From assembly GCF_024519725.1 (NCBI RefSeq), contig NZ_JALJRK010000042.1, positions 1 through 44,678 on the forward strand: a DNA stretch of 44,678 nucleotides. The letters are read 5' to 3'. Each line of letters starts with the position of its first letter. The first letter of the stretch is position 1. The translations under genes were made by a program, and so were the position numbers. Under the pieces are notes generated by a model. It did no database searches and had not been told where the DNA came from. It saw only the letters and a program-made list of their open reading frames with translations. The stretch comes from Microvirga sp. Mcv34. Its GTDB lineage: Bacteria > Pseudomonadota > Alphaproteobacteria > Rhizobiales > Beijerinckiaceae. This document shows, piece after piece, positions 31,319 through 37,882 of this stretch.

Positions 31319-31993
31319 ATGCGCTATGTCCCCTACAATGCTCCCCTCGATCTTGATGAGGTCAGGGACGTAGACCTCAGGAAGTCGATCTTCCGAGCAA
31401 TGGCGAAGGAACTTCTACGAAGCGCACCCGCAGACAAGGCGGCAAGTGTCGCTCGCCTGATGGAAAAGGCCTTCAAAGCAGGTTTCGAGCTAGCCCGCGT
31501 AGACCAAACCGCAACAACGACTGATCGGCTTCTCCGGAAGATGACCGAGATGGATCTGCCATCTCTGTCTCGTAATCATCTCAGTCGACTACGCCTGATG
31601 GTATTTGGAAGTACCGGATTTGATTTTCCCGCTCGCGGTGACCCAGGTGCCGGAGATCCAGGACGTGTCTTCTTCTTGTGGATTCCTCCCAATATTGTCT
31701 TCCCGGCCGGTCGATGGCGAGCCGTCGAAGAGGACTGGGACCTCTATGATACATCTGAGAAGACGCTTGGACCTTTTATCAAGTTGGGATTGATGAAGGA
31801 ATTCATCAGTAACGGTGACAGGTTCTGTTTCCTGACAGAGTATGGGTACGAGCTCCTGCGCACTGGTGAAACATCTCTGCCTGAGGAACAAAATGGCGTC
31901 GCCTCATATATTGCTCATGACTATCATCGAATGATGCAAAAAGCCTTGATGAATTTCCCGCTAGATCGAAGGCTCGCGAGGAGCGACGCCTGA
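31319..31993 (+). CDS. Unknown protein, first part of a likely frameshifted gene
   Basis: A 224-residue product from ATG 31319, which has AGGAGGT 8 bases upstream (ATG 31292 is a weaker choice). It has helical regions (LRKSIFRAMAKELLRSAP, ARLMEKAFKAGFELARVD), a central FFLWIPPNIVFPAG and a winged-helix-like end (KLGLMKEFISNGDRFCFLTE). At its end the -1 frame becomes a coherent charged helix that runs without a stop into the next gene. The two are probably halves of one protein of about 440 residues. The function is unknown. Confidence 0.6.
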   Translation: MRYVPYNAPLDLDEVRDVDLRKSIFRAMAKELLRSAPADKAASVARLMEKAFKAGFELARVDQTATTTDRLLRKMTEMDLPSLSRNHLSRLRLMVFGSTGFDFPARGDPGAGDPGRVFFLWIPPNIVFPAGRWRAVEEDWDLYDTSEKTLGPFIKLGLMKEFISNGDRFCFLTEYGYELLRTGETSLPEEQNGVASYIAHDYHRMMQKALMNFPLDRRLARSDA

Positions 31994-32082
31994 AAGAACG
32001 GGCAGACAGGGAACGGGCAGAGCAGGAAAGACTAAACAGGAAGGAGCAGAAGCTCAGGGCTCCAGAACTTCGAGTTGCGTCT

Positions 32083-32646
32083 GTGGGCGGAGAGAAGAAG
32101 GCCCTTCGAGTCCTTAGGGTCATTGATGATGGATATTCCTGCTCAAAGCTTGCCACTCAAATTGTCGAGGAGCTTCGGGGCGTGGGCGTTGACATCGATT
32201 ACCGAGGTCTTCCGAAATTGCGATCGGATCTGATTGAGGGGCTTGCCCGCCAGGGGGTCACCTATACAACTCCACAGAAATCGGCATCCAATTCTCCTCA
32301 AGACTTTAACATTAGGAGTCCGTCCTTGTGGTCTGGCTCATCATTCGAATATGGCCCTCGTTCTTCAGCCGGTATCGGCTCGGCGACAAATCCAGCGACC
32401 CCATCCCCTCCTAGAGATCCACTCCGTCCGCCGAGTTACGAAGGGCTTCGCACATACAGGCCCGATCAATCAGTTCTTTCCGAATTAGGTGTTCAATCTG
32501 TCCAGGATATGGTCGATCAGATCAATCGGGCTCGGATAAACTCCAAGCGGTTTCCGATCTCGCAGGGAGATTATCCCGGCAGCAAGGCATTGTTCGAGAA
32601 GCTTGTGCGGGAATTTCGTTCACTCACTCGAAACGATCACGTCTGA
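32083..32646 (+). CDS. Unknown protein, second part of a likely frameshifted gene
   Basis: The first possible start codon is GTG 32083, but it has no ribosome site, and the frame is open from 31921 with convincing coding character before it (KERADRERAEQERLNRKEQK, a charged coiled helix). The part after 32083 begins with ALRVLRVIDDGYSCSKLATQ and a helical segment that could bind DNA, then a proline/serine-rich linker and a helical C-terminus (LFEKLVREFRSL). Without the upstream 31319 gene there is no good way to start translation, which supports a split gene or programmed frameshift. Confidence 0.5.
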   Translation: MGGEKKALRVLRVIDDGYSCSKLATQIVEELRGVGVDIDYRGLPKLRSDLIEGLARQGVTYTTPQKSASNSPQDFNIRSPSLWSGSSFEYGPRSSAGIGSATNPATPSPPRDPLRPPSYEGLRTYRPDQSVLSELGVQSVQDMVDQINRARINSKRFPISQGDYPGSKALFEKLVREFRSLTRNDHV

Positions 32647-32701
32647 AAGGAATACCGGGAACACCCTAGGTCGGGATAGCCTATAAAGGCATGTTCGCGC
32701 T

Positions 32702-33721
32702 TTAGGGAAGCGACCCGCCAACAACGCGGTTTCTGCCAGCCCTCTTAGCCTCGTACAATCTGCCGTCAGCGGCCGAGACTAGCATCTCTGCAGAGATATT
32801 GGCGGCTGGATCACCCGTAACTGCTCCAATGCTCACCGTCACCAGTCCGTCAATTCCTCTGGGGTGGCGAATTTCGGCTGCGGCCAGGTTCTCCCTTAGC
32901 CGTTGAGCGACCTCCAACGCACCCATCTGATCAGTTGCCGGCAAGATCAGAGCGAACTCCTCGCCGCCGTAGCGGGCGGCGACATCGTCCGGCCTGCGGG
33001 CTGCCTGCGCGAGAACCCCGGCGAACCGGCGCAAGACTTCATCACCTGCCTGATGTCCCGCCGTGTCATTGAGTGCCTTGAAGTGGTCGAGATCAAGCAG
33101 CAGCAACGACAGCGGTTCGGTCGTCCGGTGCGCGCGCCGGATGGCCCGCTCAAGCGCCTGATCGAACGCCCGGCGATTGGCAATGCTTGTCAGCCCGTCA
33201 GTCTGGGCGGCGCGCTCTAGATCTTGGTTGAGCCTCCAGAGTTCGACCTCGTCCATCGACACCGCAGCCAGATCGATCAGTGTCGAGAGATCGAAGCCTT
33301 CAGCATCCTGCGGCTCGCGCTTGAGAATACAGAGAGATCCGACCGCAGCACCTGCAGGTGTCAGCAGCGGAACACCGGCATAGAAGCGAAAGGGCAGGAA
33401 CGGCGCCACCGGATGCCCATCCAGCTTCGGCTCCTTCTGCATGTCACCGAAGACCAGAGGCTCGCCGGACGCGATCATGATCTGGCACACCGACCGCTCA
33501 CGCTCGATCGATGAGCCGATGCCGTCGCCAGTGATTGCCTTCATCCACTGGTAGCGGTCATCCACGAAGCTGAGAAAGGCGACATCCGCCTCATAAACTC
33601 TCGAGGCTATACGTGTGAGCCGGCCAAATCGTTCGTCCTGCGGCGTATCGAGGATCCCACACGACAGAAGAAAATCAAGCCGCTCTGCCTCGTTGGCCGG
33701 CAGCGGAGGCACAACAAACAC
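32702..33721 (-). CDS. GAF-GGDEF diguanylate cyclase
   Basis: A 339-residue protein with a GTG start and AGGAG 7 bases upstream. Residues about 20-160 form a GAF sensor (ERLDFLLSCGILDTPQDERF, then GVPLLTPAGAAVGSLCIL). Residues 175-335 form a GGDEF domain: DGLTSIANRRAFD, LLLDLDHFKALND, and the active-site signature RYGGEEF. RPDD, five residues before it, fits the inhibitory I-site RxxD. It should make cyclic-di-GMP from GTP under control of the GAF ligand and is cytoplasmic. It shares its GAF type with the 35266 regulator. Confidence 0.95.
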   Translation of the reverse strand: MFVVPPLPANEAERLDFLLSCGILDTPQDERFGRLTRIASRVYEADVAFLSFVDDRYQWMKAITGDGIGSSIERERSVCQIMIASGEPLVFGDMQKEPKLDGHPVAPFLPFRFYAGVPLLTPAGAAVGSLCILKREPQDAEGFDLSTLIDLAAVSMDEVELWRLNQDLERAAQTDGLTSIANRRAFDQALERAIRRAHRTTEPLSLLLLDLDHFKALNDTAGHQAGDEVLRRFAGVLAQAARRPDDVAARYGGEEFALILPATDQMGALEVAQRLRENLAAAEIRHPRGIDGLVTVSIGAVTGDPAANISAEMLVSAADGRLYEAKRAGRNRVVGGSLP

Positions 33722-33798
33722 GTCAATACTCCTGCTAAAGGCAAATAGCTTATGGGAGTGGGCACCCGATGTCAGAGGCGGGCTAATCCCGTCTTCGA

Positions 33799-34104
33799 TC
33801 AGGTCTCTGTAGGATGCCCGTTCACACGGTCCTTGAGCTTATGGGAGGGAGTGAAGGTGACCACCCGGCGCGGCTCGATTGGTACCTCGACACCGGTCTT
33901 TGGATTCCGGCCAGTTCTTTCGCCCTTGTTCCGAACTGTGAAATTCCCGAACCCGGAGAGTTTCACATTCTCCCCTCGCTCCAGCGTATCGCAGATCTCG
34001 GCTAGGACCTGCTCGGAAAGGGCTACGGCTTCATGACGGGGAAGACCAACAGCCTCGACGACGGCCTGGGCCAGATCCGCTCGAGTTACATTCCTGCTGG
34101 TCAT
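33799..34104 (-). CDS. ihfA: Integration host factor alpha-type protein
   Basis: A 101-residue HU/IHF-fold protein counted from ATG 34104. VTRADLAQAVVEAVGLPRHE starts the dimerisation helices, VKLSGFGNFTVRNKGERTGR and NPKTGVEVPIEPRRVVTF form the DNA-grasping arms. The length and sequence fit IhfA rather than HU. It bends DNA as a heterodimer with IhfB. It lies 45 bases downstream of the NepR-like gene on the same strand and may be co-transcribed. It is probably a second, accessory copy; the chromosomal gene would be elsewhere. Confidence 0.88.
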   Translation of the reverse strand: MTSRNVTRADLAQAVVEAVGLPRHEAVALSEQVLAEICDTLERGENVKLSGFGNFTVRNKGERTGRNPKTGVEVPIEPRRVVTFTPSHKLKDRVNGHPTET

Positions 34105-34149
34105 CAAATCATCCCACCGTGTGAAGGGTGCCCTCACCAAGGGCATGCC

Positions 34150-34335
34150 CTACGGGGGATATTTCTCCTCAAGCTTGAGCACAAGAGCTTTCAGGTGCTC
34201 CGGCATGTCGGCGGCAATGACATCGTCGTACAGGCTCTTCAAAGAGTGCCCGATGACAAAGACCACCTGCTCCTGGGAGAAGTTCAAGCTGCTGGGGAGG
34301 TCACGCGACCAAACCCGAGTGTTATTCTGCTGCAT
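34150..34335 (-). CDS. NepR-like anti-sigma factor
   Basis: A 61-residue protein whose core IGHSLKSLYDDVIAADMPEH and LKALVLKLEEKY match the NepR pattern (I-G-x-x-L-x-x-x-Y-D-D/E-V, then a second helix). NepR binds the sigma factor EcfG and holds it inactive until phosphorylated PhyR displaces it, turning on the general stress response. The usual neighbours phyR and ecfG are absent; instead ihfA follows. It could therefore be an extra, accessory NepR that tunes the response. The ribosome site is weak (GAGA). The assignment rests on this short core only. Confidence 0.6.
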   Translation of the reverse strand: MQQNNTRVWSRDLPSSLNFSQEQVVFVIGHSLKSLYDDVIAADMPEHLKALVLKLEEKYPP

Positions 34336-34716
34336 GGCATCGTTCTCACGGCTGTGCCCTGCATTGCCCCTGATTAACGTATGTGAAGGGGCAACTCACG
34401 CCCGCGTGATCGGTTTCAGCCTAGCCGTATGGTTCGGATCACACCTGCAAAGGCTCAGCTGGGGCCCTTTGGACCTCAACTTAAAAGCGTAGCAAGACCG
34501 AAGCTGACACTCGCCATACTCGCCAGGAACCACGGCCACCACGCTGGCAAAGGCCTGTCGCTACGTCCCGTCATTGCTACTCCCAGTATTATCATCGGTC
34601 CAGTTTGGCTAGCAGCCAAGCCGGCCGCCTTGATCCACAGCAACAAAACCGGTCAGCTGGTTTGCTGGCAATAACCATATCGTCGCGGATCCGTCCTCAG
34701 GCCTACGCCCGTCCGT

Positions 34717-34742
34717 GGAAACCATCCGCTAGGTTCGCCGTT
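34717..34742 (+). promoter_or_regulatory. EcfG-like promoter before the small-RNA candidate
   Basis: GGAAAC, 16 bases, CGTT. The -10 matches the EcfG consensus exactly; the -35 has one extra A compared with GGAAC. Transcription would start near 34749. Confidence 0.4.
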
Positions 34743-34748
34743 ACTCGG

Positions 34749-34822
34749 GCGAGGATGGCAACCTCCTCACTTCAAGGAAGCCTCCTCACCTCCACGGCAA
34801 CGGCGGGTGGGGAGGCTTTTCT
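34749..34822 (+). ncRNA. Candidate stress small RNA with anti-Shine-Dalgarno CCUCC motifs
   Basis: About 74 bases between the EcfG-like promoter and a strong terminator. The sequence has CCTCCTCAC twice (34772-area and 34781-area) plus a further CCTCC, complementary to ribosome-binding sites. A short 5' hairpin (GAGGA with TCCTC) and the terminator hairpin make up the fold. The combination resembles GsrN-type general-stress small RNAs and the alpha-r14 group of Rhizobiales. The resemblance is by features, not by alignment. Confidence 0.4.
34778..34822 (+). terminator. Strong rho-independent terminator of the small-RNA candidate
   Basis: AAGCCTCCTCACC pairs with GGTGGGGAGGCTT (34806-34818), a 13-bp stem with one G-U pair, followed by TTCTG within a short T-rich run. 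Confidence 0.8.
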
Positions 34823-34921
34823 GTTCATCCTGGTCGATGAGAGGCCTTTGGCCGCAACCCCTTCAAGCCGTCGGCATGCCATAAAGTCCTATCTTGGCAT
34901 GGAATATGGTTACATCCCCTG

Positions 34922-35251
34922 ATGAGCAGCCTGTATCACTACCCCGCTGTGTCGGCCCTCAATGAAGAGACAGAGCCGGATCGGGTCTCCCGGCTTCATG
35001 AGGCCTTCGGGGTGATGTGCGCCATCGCTCGGATGATCTGGCGCGAGGAAACGGGCTACGACGCCAGCTCGGCCGCCTCAGCCACGGTTCGCTGGGACGG
35101 CTCGGTCATCGCGTTGCGTGACATCCGAGGCCATCTGGAGGTGATCTGGGCGTCAGCTGCCCATCAGGAACGATACGGAGTGCTGGCCGAACTTGCCTGG
35201 GAGGCCATGTCGGAACCACGGGCCCACGTAACCCATCACCTCCCCAGTTGA
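34922..35251 (+). CDS. Small unknown protein
   Basis: A 109-residue protein, mainly helical in the first half (LHEAFGVMCAIARMIWREET), then a beta pair (ATVRWDGSVIALRDIRGHLE). No good ribosome site was seen before the ATG, so the start is uncertain. It is convergent with the GAF-XRE regulator. The family was not recognised. Confidence 0.45.
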   Translation: MSSLYHYPAVSALNEETEPDRVSRLHEAFGVMCAIARMIWREETGYDASSAASATVRWDGSVIALRDIRGHLEVIWASAAHQERYGVLAELAWEAMSEPRAHVTHHLPS

Positions 35252-35265
35252 CCGGCCGTCGTTTC

Positions 35266-36108
35266 TTAGAACGGGTAGTCCGTTTCTTCAGGGATGCGGA
35301 CGTCCCCTAGCGGCGACTTTCGGGCCACTCCGACGGTCCCATCAGGCTCGCGGGTAAACTGAACGCCGTACTGCTCGAAGGCACGCACAACAGCGTCCAC
35401 GCTGGTCCGCCGGACCGACAGCTCTCCGGAAATCTCCATCCGCTTCACCGACGCCGGGGAGATATTGGCTGCCTCAGCCAATTCACGGATTGACCAATTC
35501 AGCAGCCCACGGGCTGCCCGAATCTGAGCACTTGTTGGCAAGATCCATGTCTCAAAGTCGAGGGATTGCTCCATCGACCCAGTGGCATGGAACTGGGTCT
35601 CGACTTGGCCCGAGACGTCCAGGTGGTGCAACCAGATCTCATCCACCACCAGGCGGCCGAGACCACGAAGCAATGTCGTCTGATACTGGCTGAACTCGTG
35701 AGGCCTCACATCGGAAATGCAGAAGGCGCCCAGCCGGATACCCGGCCGGATCGTCAGTGGGACGCCAGCGTAGAATCTGAGGAACGGATGGCCCATCACA
35801 TGGGGGTTTTTGCTGAAGGTCTGGTCCGCCAACGCATCCGGCACCACGAAGACCTCATCGTGCAAGATCGTGTAGTTGCAGAACGCGTAGTCTCGAGGAA
35901 TTTCAGTTGCCTCACTTCCACCGAACCTCGCCTTGAAGAAGTATCGGTGAGTGTCGGCCAGGGTCACATGAACCATGGAGACGTCGAATAACCGCTGTGC
36001 AATTCGACAGATTCGGTCGATAGCCGGTGACGAAGGCGTATCAAGGATCTCGAGCTTATGAAGAGCGGCGAGGCGCTCGGATTCGTTGGGCGACAGCGGA
36101 AAGTGCAT
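35266..36108 (-). CDS. GAF-XRE transcriptional regulator
   Basis: A 280-residue protein counted from ATG 36108, with GAGGA just upstream; longer starts run into the divergent RES gene region. The N-terminal GAF domain opens with NESERLAALHKLEILDTPSS and has FYAGVPLTIRPGIRLGAFCI. The C-terminal part (about residues 190-250) is an XRE/Cro-type HTH: SAQIRAARGLLNWSIRELAE, then AANISPASVKRMEISGE. It probably senses a small molecule or redox state through GAF and binds DNA. Being divergent from the RES-domain gene, it may regulate that gene, much as Xre antitoxins control RES toxins, although the architecture differs. Confidence 0.85.
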   Translation of the reverse strand: MHFPLSPNESERLAALHKLEILDTPSSPAIDRICRIAQRLFDVSMVHVTLADTHRYFFKARFGGSEATEIPRDYAFCNYTILHDEVFVVPDALADQTFSKNPHVMGHPFLRFYAGVPLTIRPGIRLGAFCISDVRPHEFSQYQTTLLRGLGRLVVDEIWLHHLDVSGQVETQFHATGSMEQSLDFETWILPTSAQIRAARGLLNWSIRELAEAANISPASVKRMEISGELSVRRTSVDAVVRAFEQYGVQFTREPDGTVGVARKSPLGDVRIPEETDYPF

Positions 36109-36345
36109 TCGTCCTCGGTGTCCCTCGCTTGGTAGGAGAAAGGAGACCATTAGGTCCGGAGCATCGTCGCCTGCCATACGGAATGCCGTTTTGGAACCCT
36201 CGATAACGAGGATGTGACCGAACAGTTCTGCGGCAACTCGTCCTATGGGCGGCTCTGTCACAATTCGACTGGACAAGAGCAGGCGGCCAAACCACATGGA
36301 GCGGGCCAGATCTTACCTCCTGAAGTCCTAGCCCGAGAAATACCT

Positions 36346-37788
36346 ATGTCCGACATCGGCCAGTTGAAGACAAAGCGAATTTGCTTTGATTGTGTCGGCG
36401 AGACTTATCTAGAGGACCTGATCGCCAATCAGGGCACCCATGGTCAATGCGATTATTGTTGCCAGCCTGGGCAAACCTTTAGCATCGCCGAGATGGCCGA
36501 TCGGATCGAGACGGCCTTCGAGCAGCACTACGAGCGGACATCAGAACACCCCTCGGACCTCGAGTGGATGATGCAGAAGGACAAGGAGCTAAACTACGAG
36601 TGGGAGCGGGAAGGCTTCCCCACTGTCTATGCGATCTCCGGTGCGGCGCTCATCGGTGAGCAGCCGGCTCGAGACATCCAAGCGGTACTTGCCGACCGCT
36701 ATGCTGACTGGGAAAGCATGAAAATCGGTGATGAAACCGAATTCGACGCCGGCGCCTGCTACGCCGAGAAAGGCCCTAATCCGAGGGAATGGCAGGCACA
36801 GTGGTTCCTATTCGAGGAGAAGCTGAAAACAGAGACCCGGTTCTTCAGCCGGGATGCCGCGGCGACCCTGGAGGTGATCTTCAAGGACATCTCGCATCTG
36901 CAAACCCGAGACGGTCGCCATGTCGTTGTCGACGCCGGCCCTGGAACTCAGCACTCCGCATTCTATCGGGCGCGCTCCTTTGAAGCTGACAGCGATCTTC
37001 AGGATGCCCTCGTTTATCCAGAACAGCGGCTTGGGACGCCGCCCTCGCAAAGGGCTAGAGACGGCCGAATGAACGCGCGCGGTATCGCGGTCTTTTATGG
37101 TGCGAGCGACCCCACAGCAGCCATCGCCGAGGTGCGCCCTCCAGTCGGGAGCAAGGTTCTTGTAGGTCAGTTTGAGGTGATTGCTCCTCTTCGGCTTTTG
37201 GATCTCAGGGCTTTGGACCGCATCAGACTGTCGGGGAGCATCTTCGATCCAGACTACGTTCGACAGTTGGAGCGCGTCGCATTTCTCGCGATCCTCGGTA
37301 AGCGGATCACGGTGCCGGTCATGCCGAGTGACGAGCCGTTTGAATACCTGGCGACCCAGGCCGTCGCGGACTTCCTTGCCACGGAAGCGGACCCGCCCTT
37401 GGACGGCATCATCTACCCGTCTGTCCAGGCCGGAGAGGATCAGTACAACGTCGTGCTGTTTCACAAGGCTGCCCGTGTGCAGCCGGCTGATACCAGTAAG
37501 GGCGCAAAGATCAGTGCGCAGCTCTATACTACCACTGAAGATGGCGTTGAACCCGACTACACCATCATCGAAGAGCTTCCCGAGCCAATCCAGGCCAGTG
37601 ACAGCGCCAAGCATCAGGAAGGCTCAAGCACTCCTGCCGCCGACGACACGGATCTGCGCAACTCAACCCTCAGACTTCAATCTGACTCTCTCACCGTTCA
37701 TCACGTGAAGCGGGTGTCCATCGACACTGATCCACACGAGGTTTCCCACCTCCAGTGGGAGCCTTGGAAGAAGGGGCTGGATTCTTAG
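36346..37788 (+). CDS. RES-domain protein with zinc-ribbon-type HEPN/RES N-terminus
   Basis: A 480-residue protein counted from ATG 36346. Near the N-terminus CFDC (residues 13-16) and CDYC (35-38) form a likely zinc-binding site of the HEPN/RES N-terminal module; a long helical segment follows. The RES domain spans about residues 205-400: FYRARSF (catalytic Arg), GRMNARGIAVFYGASD (Arg and Tyr) and AIAEVRPPVGS (Glu). RES toxins degrade NAD+ by phosphorolysis. A C-terminal acidic tail of about 90 residues is extra. The usual upstream Xre antitoxin is absent; the divergent GAF-XRE gene is the nearest candidate partner. Toxicity is inferred only from the domain. Confidence 0.82.
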   Translation: MSDIGQLKTKRICFDCVGETYLEDLIANQGTHGQCDYCCQPGQTFSIAEMADRIETAFEQHYERTSEHPSDLEWMMQKDKELNYEWEREGFPTVYAISGAALIGEQPARDIQAVLADRYADWESMKIGDETEFDAGACYAEKGPNPREWQAQWFLFEEKLKTETRFFSRDAAATLEVIFKDISHLQTRDGRHVVVDAGPGTQHSAFYRARSFEADSDLQDALVYPEQRLGTPPSQRARDGRMNARGIAVFYGASDPTAAIAEVRPPVGSKVLVGQFEVIAPLRLLDLRALDRIRLSGSIFDPDYVRQLERVAFLAILGKRITVPVMPSDEPFEYLATQAVADFLATEADPPLDGIIYPSVQAGEDQYNVVLFHKAARVQPADTSKGAKISAQLYTTTEDGVEPDYTIIEELPEPIQASDSAKHQEGSSTPAADDTDLRNSTLRLQSDSLTVHHVKRVSIDTDPHEVSHLQWEPWKKGLDS

Positions 37789-37882
37789 TGGCGTCTCAAA
37801 TTACCGGACTTGGCAGCCACTAGCATATCGGTGGTGACCTATAGGGTATCGCCACACCTGTGCTGATCAGACCCCGTACCGC

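Larger units (their letters stand above)
34336..34921. other. 586-base gap holding a small-RNA candidate
   Basis: No protein-coding frame here is convincing. The right half holds an EcfG-like promoter (34717-34742), a candidate small RNA (34749-34822) and its terminator. The left half shows nothing I can support. Confidence 0.5.

Noticed and set aside
34605..34922. 105-aa open frame on the plus strand
   Set aside because: It crosses the promoter and the strong terminator of the small-RNA candidate and has serine/arginine-rich shadow-like sequence.
35266..37788. Classical RES-Xre toxin-antitoxin operon
   Set aside because: The HTH gene is divergent and carries a GAF domain, unlike the small co-directional Xre antitoxin; kept only as a hypothesis of regulation.
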